DNA of 64,000 nt from an uncultured Latescibacterota bacterium. Lineage in GTDB: Bacteria; Latescibacterota; UBA2968; UBA8231. Positions 41,502 to 49,535 of this stretch are shown here, one piece after another. The translations under genes and the position numbers were made by a program. Under the pieces are notes generated by a model. It worked only from the letters and a program-made list of their open reading frames with translations, was not told where the DNA came from and made no database searches. Location of the stretch: contig OX638377.1 of the NCBI GenBank assembly GCA_951813615.1, positions 4,676,599 to 4,740,598 on the forward strand, written 5' to 3'. Every line of letters starts with the position of its first letter. Positions within the stretch are counted from its first letter, which is position 1.

Positions 41502-43583
41502 ATGCTCAACGCCTACGAACGCCAGCTTATTCTCTTTTATCTCTGCAACGCCGCCTCGCACTTCCACTACGCCTCCCCGGAAACAAGAGAACTGGCCGAT
41601 TGGGTTTTCGAGAACTACGACCTGCTAGAGCTTGCGGGCGAGAACAAAAAACTGGGCGAGCACCGGGCGAACAGATATGACGAAAAGGAGATGTCCGCAC
41701 GGGAATGGCAGCGCCTACGGAAGACCCTTAAAAACGAATATTCGGCAGCCTGCGAAGGGGCGCAGGAGGACTCCACGGCGCGGCGGCTCCAGCAACTCGG
41801 ACGAGAGATGGACCTTGCGCCGGAGGACATCGCGGTGCTGGAAATTATGCTGCGCAGCCACAGGCAACCGATTATTGAGTCGCTAATTGACTCTGCTTTC
41901 GAGTGTGGCCGTCGCCATTATCGACGAAGATTTTTCAACGTCACGAGTTACCTCTTGCCCTACGTCCTTGGCGTACCGGCTAGCTCGTTCCATGCCCGCT
42001 TCGCAGCCGATGCGCCGCTCGTGAAGTCGGGGCTCCTATCTGTCGATGACGACGGCGACATCAGAGCCGTCAACCGACTGCTCCGGCTAGTCTCCGTCCC
42101 AGACGACAGCGATCTCGACGTGTGTCGCCTACTGCTCGACGCGGCGACTCCAGGCGAACTAGAGTGGGCAGATTTCGATCACGTAGCAGAGGATCGCGAC
42201 CAAATAGAAAAAATGCTCAAGGGCGCACTGTCCACCGGCACACCGGGCGTGAATATCTTGGTGTACGGCCCGCCGGGAACTGGCAAGACCGAGTTTTGCA
42301 AAACGCTGGCCGCTCGGCTCGGGACGAACCTCTACAGTGTCGGCGAAGAAGATGATAGCGGAGACGATCCCAGCCGGAAGGAGCGGCTCCAAGAACTCCG
42401 GCTCGCCCAGCGCCTGCTAGCGCCGGGCCGTAGGTCAATCCTGCTCTTTGACGAGATGGAGGACATCCTCTCGGACCCAAGCTCGGGCTGGATGCCGTTC
42501 TCGTCGCGCGGCTTTCCTCATCTCCGGTCCGGTGGCTCCAAGGTGTTCCTAAACCGGCTGCTCGAACGTACGCCAGTACCGACGTTGTGGACCTCCAATT
42601 CCGCCTGGGCCACCTGCCAAACCGTTCTGCGCCGCATGACCTTTGCCCTAGAACTGCGCAAGCCGCCGTCCCAAGTTCGGGCGCGTATCTGGGAGCGAGA
42701 GTTGGCACGCCACAATATCAAAGCAACAGAGCAAGATGCGCGCTCCCTAGCCAAGGAGTTCGATGTGACGCCGGGCGTAGCGTCCGGGGCCATCGCCGCG
42801 GCGGGCCTCTGCGGCGGCGACCTCGCCGCAGTGCGCCTCGGCGTGCACAGTCTCGCCAAAGTGATTTCGGGCGAGAAGCCCCCCACAAATCAAGGGCCTC
42901 CCGAGAGATTCAACCTCGCTCTGGTCCGAGCCGACATTGACCCGGTCGGCTTCGCGGATCGTCTCGCAAAAAATGGTGGCAAGCATTTCTCCCTCTGTCT
43001 ACAAGGTCCGCCCGGCACCGGCAAGAGCGCATTCGTCCGCTACCTAGCCGAACACCTCGGCCTCCAAGTCACCCAAAAGCGTGCCTCCGACCTAATGTCG
43101 ATGTGGGTCGGCCAAACCGAACAGCAGATCGCCACTGCCTTCTCCGAGGCCCGTGCCGAAGGCTCCATCCTCGTCTTCGACGAAGCCGACTCCCTGCTCG
43201 CCGACCGCCAAGGTGCCACGCACTCTTGGGAGGTCAGCCAAGTCAACGAAATGCTGACTTGGATGGAGAGTCATCCTCTGCCGTTCGCATGTACGACCAA
43301 CTTCGGCGAAAACCTCGACCCGGCCACCCTGCGCCGCTTTACCTTCAAAATTTCGCTCGACTATCTCACCCCCGACCAGTCGCAAGCGGCATTCCACACC
43401 TATTTCGCGCTCGAAGCTCCGCCCGAAATCGGCGATCTCTCCACCCTGACTCCAGGCGATTTCGCCGTAGTCCACCGAAAAGCCGAAATCCTCGGCCACT
43501 TACAGGATTCAAAGGCTCTCGCCGAATTGCTGCGCGCCGAGTGCGAGGCCAAGCCGAACCACTCGCACAAGATGGGCTTTTGA
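41502..43583 (+). CDS. Twin AAA+ ATPase, block B
   Basis: A 693-residue paralogue of the block A ATPase with the same two Walker A sites (GPPGTGKT at about 256-263, GPPGTGKS at about 502-509), both Walker B motifs (LLFDEMED, LVFDEADS) and the CTTNF sensor. Residues 1-165 are clearly diverged from block A, while residues after about 170 are nearly identical. The difference suggests that the N-terminal region recognises block-specific partners. The operator-like repeat of copy 8 follows 50 bases after the stop. Confidence 0.88.
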   Translation: MLNAYERQLILFYLCNAASHFHYASPETRELADWVFENYDLLELAGENKKLGEHRANRYDEKEMSAREWQRLRKTLKNEYSAACEGAQEDSTARRLQQLGREMDLAPEDIAVLEIMLRSHRQPIIESLIDSAFECGRRHYRRRFFNVTSYLLPYVLGVPASSFHARFAADAPLVKSGLLSVDDDGDIRAVNRLLRLVSVPDDSDLDVCRLLLDAATPGELEWADFDHVAEDRDQIEKMLKGALSTGTPGVNILVYGPPGTGKTEFCKTLAARLGTNLYSVGEEDDSGDDPSRKERLQELRLAQRLLAPGRRSILLFDEMEDILSDPSSGWMPFSSRGFPHLRSGGSKVFLNRLLERTPVPTLWTSNSAWATCQTVLRRMTFALELRKPPSQVRARIWERELARHNIKATEQDARSLAKEFDVTPGVASGAIAAAGLCGGDLAAVRLGVHSLAKVISGEKPPTNQGPPERFNLALVRADIDPVGFADRLAKNGGKHFSLCLQGPPGTGKSAFVRYLAEHLGLQVTQKRASDLMSMWVGQTEQQIATAFSEARAEGSILVFDEADSLLADRQGATHSWEVSQVNEMLTWMESHPLPFACTTNFGENLDPATLRRFTFKISLDYLTPDQSQAAFHTYFALEAPPEIGDLSTLTPGDFAVVHRKAEILGHLQDSKALAELLRAECEAKPNHSHKMGF

Positions 43584-43632
43584 TCGGTCAAGAACAACGT
43601 TCCACACCTCCATTACAAAAAAAATCTCTGCC

Positions 43633-43651
43633 TGCGACACGATCTGTCGCA
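43633..43651. promoter_or_regulatory. Candidate operator, inverted repeat copy 8
   Basis: TGCGAC-ACGATCT-GTCGCA, perfect arms, 53 bases before the GTG start of the porin-like gene. Confidence 0.65.
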
Positions 43652-43693
43652 CCTGTGGGCTAATGTTGAGTAAAACAACTCATCTCAACCCAC

Positions 43694-43699
43694 AGGAGG
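43694..43699 (+). promoter_or_regulatory. Ribosome binding site AGGAGG that fixes a GTG start
   Basis: AGGAGG lies 5 bases before GTG 43705, whose product begins directly with a signal peptide. An upstream in-frame ATG at 43663 lacks such a site. Confidence 0.7.
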
Positions 43700-43704
43700 A
43701 CATC

Positions 43705-44301
43705 GTGATCCGCACCATCTTCGCCTGCTGCTTGGCCCTATCCTTCGGGACACACCCCGCCACCGCCCAGCACATGAGCACCTTTAACTGGGGCTACCTC
43801 TACGCCCAGAAAGTCGTATTCGACGACAGCCTCGACGACCTGAACGGGATCGGCACGTGGTCCCATATCGACTGGGACATGGGTACGCAGATTACCCCCA
43901 GCGTAGCTCTGGTGGGAGGTATCGGCGGCTTTACTGCGAAAAACTCCTTCTTCTTCTCAGATGGGGTCTCCTCGGTGAACGGCAGTATAGACGTGACGAC
44001 CGTCAGCGTGCCCGTACACGCACGGGTGTTCCTCAACGATGCAGCGCAGACGACGCGCGCTTTCGTCGAAGTCGGACCGTCCCTCAACTTCCAGATATAC
44101 AAGGTGAGCTTCAGCCTACCCGGCTTTGACGAAGAGGCCAATAAAAAGAAGCTCGGCGCACTGGCCGGCCTCGGTATCGTGTTCGGCAAGAAGCCTTGGC
44201 GCTTCGTAGTCCGCACGCGCTACCACTGGATCGATAAGCACGGCGAATTCGATGCCTCGAACTTTCAGGTCACAATCGGCAGCGTGTGGGGGGCGCTTTA
44301 A
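43705..44301 (+). CDS. Outer-membrane beta-barrel-like protein, cargo of block B
   Basis: A 198-residue exported protein. IRTIFACCLALSFGTHPATA is a signal peptide cleaved before Q. The mature part alternates polar and hydrophobic residues in strands (VALVGGIGGF, TTRAFVEVGPSLNF, LGALAGLGIVFG, WRFVVRTRYHWI), with a terminal hydrophobic strand typical of small OmpW/OmpA-like barrels. No specific family recognised. It follows its own operator-like repeat and precedes the DnaB-PhzF gene by 9 bases. Confidence 0.65.
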   Translation: MIRTIFACCLALSFGTHPATAQHMSTFNWGYLYAQKVVFDDSLDDLNGIGTWSHIDWDMGTQITPSVALVGGIGGFTAKNSFFFSDGVSSVNGSIDVTTVSVPVHARVFLNDAAQTTRAFVEVGPSLNFQIYKVSFSLPGFDEEANKKKLGALAGLGIVFGKKPWRFVVRTRYHWIDKHGEFDASNFQVTIGSVWGAL

Positions 44302-44310
44302 AAAGAACCC

Positions 44311-46494
44311 ATGACCCAAGAACCTATTGATAACCAGCATCTAGAAAGGATGCCGCCGCAGGCTATCGAGATAGAGCGGGCTGTATTGGGGGCGATGATG
44401 TTCGAACAGCGTGCCATCGTCCATGCCGTCGAAATCCTCGACTCAAGCTGCTTTTACGATACGACACACAGCCAGACCTTCGAGGCCATAATGGACCTCT
44501 TCGAACGCGGCGGGGCCGTCGATCAGTTCACCTTGGCCGAAGAACTCAAACGCCGCGACCAGCTCGATGATGTCGGTGGAGCCATCTATCTGGCCGAGCT
44601 AGTCGCCAAGGTCGCCACCTCTGCCAATATTGACGTCCACGCGCGAATCGTCTTAGAAAAGGCACTCAACCGCCGACTCATCGAAACCGCCAGCGACATC
44701 ATTGAGCAAGCCTACAAAGGTAGCGACGACGTACTAGAGCTAGTCGACCGCGCTGAGCAGCACCTTTTTGCTATCAGCGGAAACTGGGTCGGAGGCGGGA
44801 TTGAGTTACTGGAGACGGTCATGGACGACGCACTCGAACGGATTGAGCGTGTCCACAGCGAATCCAGCGCAGTCTCTGGGATCGATACGGGGTTTGTCGA
44901 TCTCAACGAGTGTACCTCCGGCCTTCACAAGGGCGATCTAATCGTGCTAGCAGCGTGCCCAGGCGTGGGTAAGACGGCGCTGGCGCTGACCTTTGCACGC
45001 AATGCAGCCGTGGATGCCGGAATCGGAGTGTTAATCTTCAGCCCGAAAATGTCCAAGATGCAGGTAGTCCAGCGCCTGCTCAGCAGCGAGACCAAGGTCG
45101 ATTTGCACAAGCTCCGCACTGGGTCGCTACGCGATGAAGATTGGGAGCGCCTAAGGCGCGATAGCGACCGCTTGGCCCGAGCACCTATCTACATAGACGA
45201 CACGCCCGATATCTCGGTGTTCGAAGCCCGCGCCAAGGCGCGGCGACTGCACCGGGAATACGGGGTCGGTCTGATCGTGGTGGATGATTTACAATTGATG
45301 AGTGGAGAGGCCAAGACTGCAAGCCGCGAGCAGGAAATCTCGCACATTTTGCGCAGGCTAAAGGACTTGGCCAAGGAATTGGACATACCGGTGTTGGTGC
45401 TAGTGCAGCTATCGCGCGCAGTGGAAAGCCGCAAGGACCCGAGGCCGCAGCTATCGGATTTGCCGGAGTTGAGAATCGAGCAAGCTGCCGACGTGGTGAT
45501 GCTCCTTTACCGCCCAAATATGTACGGCCTCACCTCGCCAGATGGCGGCTTCGAAGGCATCGCCGAGATCATCATCGCCAAGCAGCGCAACGGCCCCCCT
45601 GGCTCGGTCAACCTAAAATGGAACGCCTTTAGCGCCACCTACGAGTCATTTAGGCCGGGGTGTCGGAGTCCCATGCAACTGCCGCTCTATCAGATCGATG
45701 CCTTCACCGGCTCGGAGTTCAAAGGCAATCCCGTAGCCGTCATGCCGCTCGAAACGTGGCTGGACGACGGAACTCTCCAAGCCATAGCTGCCGAGAACAA
45801 CCTATCGGCTACCGCCTTTTTTTACCCTACAGAGAATGACGACGTGTTCGATCTACGCTGCTTCACGCCAGTCATGGAGGTGCCACTATGCGGCCATGCG
45901 ACGCTGGCAAGCGCGTTCGTACTCATGACGGAGATTGACCGGGACCTCGACCACATCGCGTTCGAGACCCGTAGCGGCCGCCTTGAGATCTGGGGCGACT
46001 GCGACATCTACACCATGGACTTCCCAGCCATGAACCTGCGACCCACTGATCGTCCTGAGTGGATTATCGCGGCGATAGGTGCCGCGCCGGCCACAGTGTT
46101 GAGGAGCAATAACTGGCTTTTCTGGCTCTTGGTTTACGACAGCGAGGACGAAGTCGCCGAACTCGACGTCGATGTTTCTGAACTCGCGTCGGCGCTTACC
46201 GAGGCCGACGCATACGCAGGCGTGATCTGCACGGCTCCGGTGGCGGATCGCCGCGCCGATTTCGTCTCTCGCTATTTTGCACCCTGCCATGGCATTCCCG
46301 AAGACCCAGTCACAGGTTCGGCCTATTGCAGCCTAGTGCCGTACTGGTCCGAACGGCTCGGACGCCCAGATCGAGAGCTCCACGCCCTGCAGATCTCGGC
46401 CCGCGGCGGAGAACTGTTCTGTCGTGATCGGGGTAACCGGGTGGAGATCACGGGGAGGGTGGTGAAGTACATGGAGGGGACCGTTTTCCTGTGA
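44311..46494 (+). CDS. Fusion of a DnaB-type helicase and a PhzF-family isomerase, both with altered catalytic residues
   Basis: A 727-residue open frame. Residues 1-450 match DnaB: an N-terminal helical domain (AIEIERAVLGAMMFEQ), Walker A G218-V-G-K-T222, VVDDLQLM, and QLSRAVESR. Motif H1a, usually SLEMS with the catalytic Glu, reads SPKMS with K246, and three residues are missing before IEQAADVVMLLYR. From M455, QLPLYQIDAFTGSEFKGNPVAV starts a complete PhzF domain whose usual LSETAF reads LSATAF (A500), so the catalytic Glu is absent. It may be a true fusion or two decaying genes joined by loss of a stop. Confidence 0.8.
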   Translation: MTQEPIDNQHLERMPPQAIEIERAVLGAMMFEQRAIVHAVEILDSSCFYDTTHSQTFEAIMDLFERGGAVDQFTLAEELKRRDQLDDVGGAIYLAELVAKVATSANIDVHARIVLEKALNRRLIETASDIIEQAYKGSDDVLELVDRAEQHLFAISGNWVGGGIELLETVMDDALERIERVHSESSAVSGIDTGFVDLNECTSGLHKGDLIVLAACPGVGKTALALTFARNAAVDAGIGVLIFSPKMSKMQVVQRLLSSETKVDLHKLRTGSLRDEDWERLRRDSDRLARAPIYIDDTPDISVFEARAKARRLHREYGVGLIVVDDLQLMSGEAKTASREQEISHILRRLKDLAKELDIPVLVLVQLSRAVESRKDPRPQLSDLPELRIEQAADVVMLLYRPNMYGLTSPDGGFEGIAEIIIAKQRNGPPGSVNLKWNAFSATYESFRPGCRSPMQLPLYQIDAFTGSEFKGNPVAVMPLETWLDDGTLQAIAAENNLSATAFFYPTENDDVFDLRCFTPVMEVPLCGHATLASAFVLMTEIDRDLDHIAFETRSGRLEIWGDCDIYTMDFPAMNLRPTDRPEWIIAAIGAAPATVLRSNNWLFWLLVYDSEDEVAELDVDVSELASALTEADAYAGVICTAPVADRRADFVSRYFAPCHGIPEDPVTGSAYCSLVPYWSERLGRPDRELHALQISARGGELFCRDRGNRVEITGRVVKYMEGTVFL

Positions 46495-46524
46495 ATTCCT
46501 CTTGATTTATTAGCCGAATCAGAC
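46495..46524. repeat. Boundary repeat R3 of the duplicated island
   Basis: Third copy of the boundary repeat, directly after the DnaB-PhzF stop. The right flank differs from R1 and R2: it runs into a HigA remnant instead of abiEi. Confidence 0.75.
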
Positions 46525-46530
46525 AGTTTG

Positions 46531-46668
46531 CATGGCGATTCGTCTCGCGAAAGCCTTCGGCTCTACGACGGCGACTTGGATACGGTTGCAGGCGGCCTAC
46601 GACGTCGCTTAGGCGCGAGTACGCGAGGATGGAATCGAAGTCGAGCGCTACGAGCCGCAACCCGTTTA
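46531..46668 (+). pseudogene. Truncated higA antitoxin remnant
   Basis: The C-terminal half of a HigA antitoxin (MAIRLAKAFGSTTATWIRLQ then AAYDVA, stop) followed in frame by the tail ... VERYEPQPV. It matches residues about 54-97 of the intact HigA at 47039, with an in-frame TAG. The helix-turn-helix is missing. Confidence 0.75.
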
Positions 46669-46743
46669 AGGACGCCGCCACAGGCTTTCGATTATTTGTT
46701 CTCGTGCTTGACAAGTGTCAATTGACACATTACATCCTATAGA

Positions 46744-47021
46744 ATGATACGGAGCTTTCGACATCGCGGGCTCAAGCGCTTGTACGAACATGACGACCGC
46801 AGCCTGATCGGTCCCGATTTGCATGATCGCGTGGAAGTAATCCTCGCTCAGCTCGATGTCGCCAGCTCGCCCGAAGCGATGCGCCTTCCCCACTATCGGC
46901 TGCATGCACTCAAAGGCGACCGAAAGGGTTATTGTCCGCGACCGTGAAGGCCAACTGGCGCATCATCTTCCGGTTTGAAGGAGAGGACGGTTACGACGTC
47001 GAACTGATTGATTACCACTGA
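46744..47021 (+). pseudogene. HigB-type toxin with frameshift
   Basis: A RelE/HigB toxin (MIRSFRHRGLKRLYEHDDRS ... RLHALKGDRKG) whose frame breaks at a G-run near 46925. Adding one G restores LLSATVKANWRIIFRFEGEDGYDVELIDYH to TGA 47019-47021. As written the product stops at 46947 and lacks the catalytic C-terminus. A homopolymer sequencing error is possible. It lies 17 bases before higA, the usual order for this family. Confidence 0.75.
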
Positions 47022-47038
47022 ATGAAGGGAGAACCGAC

Positions 47039-47332
47039 ATGCCCATGAAAAACCCACCGCATCCTGGCAAGGTCGTGCGCGTGTCCTGCCTGGAGCCGCT
47101 CGGCCTCAATGTCACCGAAGGCGCGAAGATCCTCGGCGTCAGTCGCCAAGCCCTCTCGAATCTGGTGAATTGTCGCGCTCGCATGTCGGCCGACATGGCG
47201 ATCCGCCTCGCAAAAGCCTTCGGCTCTACGACAGAGACTTGGATACGGTTGCAAGCAGCCTACGATGTTACTCAGGCGCAAGCGCGCGAGGACGAGATCG
47301 AGGTCGAGCGCTACGAGCCGCAACCCGTTTGA
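47039..47332 (+). CDS. higA: HigA-family antitoxin
   Basis: A 97-residue XRE antitoxin. HPGKVVRVSCLEPLGLNVTEGAKILGVSRQALSNLVNCRARMSADMAIRLAKAFG (in pieces) is the HigA helix-turn-helix, and TWIRLQAAYDVTQA is its family-specific extension. It would neutralise and co-repress the HigB gene directly upstream. If the higB frameshift is real, this is an orphan antitoxin. Confidence 0.9.
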   Translation: MPMKNPPHPGKVVRVSCLEPLGLNVTEGAKILGVSRQALSNLVNCRARMSADMAIRLAKAFGSTTETWIRLQAAYDVTQAQAREDEIEVERYEPQPV

Positions 47333-47428
47333 GACAATAGACCGCTTCTTGAAGGCATGTGAGGGAAGTTCTTGCTATAATTTTGAACTACTACTTCAAA
47401 TTTGCACACCAATCCGCGGCAACCTCAC

Positions 47429-48112
47429 CTAAGCCAGCCGCTTCCACACATCCGCCGCTTGCTGGCTCTCCACTTGCACCAGCCGCGCTTCTTCAAGCAC
47501 ATACCCACTGAGCTGACCGCCATAGATACAGCCCGAGTCGAGGCCGAGAAGATAGGGGCGGCCAGCGCGCTTTTTGACCACCAAGCCGCCGGGCGCGTCG
47601 TGGCCAAAGACGAGCAGGGGATACTCCGGCTTGTAGAAATCGTGCCAGCGCGGGCTGGCGAGATCGTCGGAGGGCGGCCAAGTGCGGATCTTGAGGAATT
47701 CTTTGCGGCGAGTGCCTTGTAAGCCCTTTTTCGGATTAATGCCGGCGTGGACTAGCAGGAAGTCGTCCTCCGCGATGTAGAGCGGGCACTGCCGGAGCCA
47801 AGCGAGGATTCCGCCGTGGGCGGGCTGAAGTTGGGCGAGGGTATAGCGCTGGTCGGGGAACTTCACTTTGGGCTTGCGGCCCTTCTTCAAGGCGGTTAGC
47901 TGCTTCAATAGACGAGCGTCGTGGTTGCCCAAGACCATCTCGGCCTCGGTATCGCAAATCAACTGCCACACCGCCAGCGGGTCGGGGCCACGGGCAAAGG
48001 CATCGCCGGTCAGCAACAGGCGATCTTTGGCTTGGTCGTAACTTATCTTTGCAAGGAAGGCTTCAAACTCAGCGGCGCAGCCGTGCACGTCGCCGACGAA
48101 AATGGTACGCAT
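47429..48112 (-). CDS. Calcineurin-like metallophosphoesterase (ApaH/PrpA-like)
   Basis: A 227-residue phosphoesterase. GDVHGC, GDAFARGPD (the GDxxxRG block with Ala for Val/Met), GNHDAR and the late His motifs LVHAG and VFGHD form the dinuclear metal site. The set is that of bacterial PrpA/ApaH-type Ser/Thr phosphatases and diadenosine tetraphosphatases. Substrate unknown. Divergent from the sulfatase maturase. Confidence 0.88.
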   Translation of the reverse strand: MRTIFVGDVHGCAAEFEAFLAKISYDQAKDRLLLTGDAFARGPDPLAVWQLICDTEAEMVLGNHDARLLKQLTALKKGRKPKVKFPDQRYTLAQLQPAHGGILAWLRQCPLYIAEDDFLLVHAGINPKKGLQGTRRKEFLKIRTWPPSDDLASPRWHDFYKPEYPLLVFGHDAPGGLVVKKRAGRPYLLGLDSGCIYGGQLSGYVLEEARLVQVESQQAADVWKRLA

Positions 48113-48181
48113 CTAATTTCCTTATATTTGCATTGCGGAGGGGCAAACGCTATCATACTCACCACTTCAAGATAGGCTCTG

Positions 48182-49522
48182 ATGGAAACTGCGACCATAC
48201 CGACTGCTGCTCCGGCGTCTTCCCACATAATGGCCAAGCCCTCGGGCTCGGTCTGCAACATCGACTGCAAGTACTGCTTCTACCTCGAAAAGGAGAAGCT
48301 CTACCCGGACGCGCGCAAAAATTGGCGCATGTCCGACGAGACACTCGAACTATACGTCAAGCAGTACATCGAAGCCCAAGACATGCCGCAGGTGGACTTC
48401 GCCTGGCAGGGCGGCGAGCCGACGCTGATGGGCGTGGACTTCTTCAGCCGCGCAGTCGAGCTACAGCAGCAATACGCCAACGGCAAGCTCATCACCAACG
48501 CTTTCCAGACTAACGGCATCCTCCTCGACGACGAGTGGGGCGAGTTCCTCGCGGAAAACAAATTCCTAATCGGGCTGTCGATCGACGGGCCGCGCGAATA
48601 CCACGACCACTATCGGGTTGACAAAGGCCAGAAGCCGACCTACGACCGAGTGTACGCCGGTCTGCAAATGCTCAAAAAGCACGCGGTGGAATTCAACACT
48701 CTGACCGTGCTACAAAACCACAACGCCGATAATCCGCTCGAAATCTACCGCTTCCTGCGCGAAGAAGGCTCGGGGTTTATGCAGTTTATTCCCATCGTCG
48801 AGCGCATCGCGCACGAGCCAGACGAGGACGGGCTGGAGTTAGTCGATCCCGAATACGAGGGCCGGGCACCAGTCTCTAAGTGGTCGGTAGGATCGGGGCA
48901 GTACGGCAAGTTCCTCTGCGCGATTTTTGACGAGTGGGTGCGCAACGACGTCGGCCAAGTCTTTGTCCAGCTCTTTGACGTGACGCTCGGTTCGTGGATG
49001 GGCCAAGATGCGAGCCTGTGCATCTTCGCCGAGACCTGCGGCAAGGCGCTGATCATCGAGCACAACGGCGACCTGTACTCCTGCGACCACTTCGTCTACT
49101 CGGATTATCGGCTGGGCAACGTCCACGAAGAGAGCATCCGCGAGATGGTGGCCAGCCCGCAGCAGACCAAGTTCGGGCAGGACAAAAAGGACACCCTGCC
49201 CCAGTACTGCATTGAATGCGACTACCGCTTCGCCTGCAACGGCGGCTGCCCCAAGCACCGCTTTACCAAAACCCCGCGCGGCGAAGACGGCCTCAACTAT
49301 TTGTGCAAGGGGTACAAAATGTACTTCGGGCACGTCGATCCCTACATGCGCTTTATGGCCAACGAACTGCGGCACAGTCGACCGGCTACCGGCGTGATGG
49401 AATGGGCTAGAAAAAGGGACGCCGTCAAGGCGGCCCTGCACCAAAAGGCCCCTGGCCGCAACGACCCGTGCTCCTGCGGCAGCGGCAAGAAGTACAAGCG
49501 CTGCTGTGGCCGGGCCGCATAA
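48182..49522 (+). CDS. Anaerobic sulfatase-maturating radical SAM enzyme with SEC-C tail
   Basis: A 446-residue enzyme. C25-x3-C29-x2-C32 in GSVCNIDCKYCFYLEK binds the radical SAM cluster. AWQGGEPTLMG and GLSIDGPREYHD are typical of anSME proteins, and the SPASM cysteines lie around CIECDYRFACNGGCPKHRF. They oxidise the sulfatase active-site Cys or Ser to formylglycine. The C-terminal 25 residues are a SEC-C zinc motif (GRNDPCSCGSGKKYKRCCG), an unusual addition. It could activate the Cys-type sulfatase at 2977-4473. Confidence 0.92.
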   Translation: METATIPTAAPASSHIMAKPSGSVCNIDCKYCFYLEKEKLYPDARKNWRMSDETLELYVKQYIEAQDMPQVDFAWQGGEPTLMGVDFFSRAVELQQQYANGKLITNAFQTNGILLDDEWGEFLAENKFLIGLSIDGPREYHDHYRVDKGQKPTYDRVYAGLQMLKKHAVEFNTLTVLQNHNADNPLEIYRFLREEGSGFMQFIPIVERIAHEPDEDGLELVDPEYEGRAPVSKWSVGSGQYGKFLCAIFDEWVRNDVGQVFVQLFDVTLGSWMGQDASLCIFAETCGKALIIEHNGDLYSCDHFVYSDYRLGNVHEESIREMVASPQQTKFGQDKKDTLPQYCIECDYRFACNGGCPKHRFTKTPRGEDGLNYLCKGYKMYFGHVDPYMRFMANELRHSRPATGVMEWARKRDAVKAALHQKAPGRNDPCSCGSGKKYKRCCGRAA

Positions 49523-49535
49523 CCGAAAGGAAGCA

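Noticed and set aside
29567..43651. TGCGAC-N7-GTCGCA copies as intrinsic terminators
   Set aside because: No T-run follows any copy, and most lie upstream of genes and beyond a candidate -10 box.
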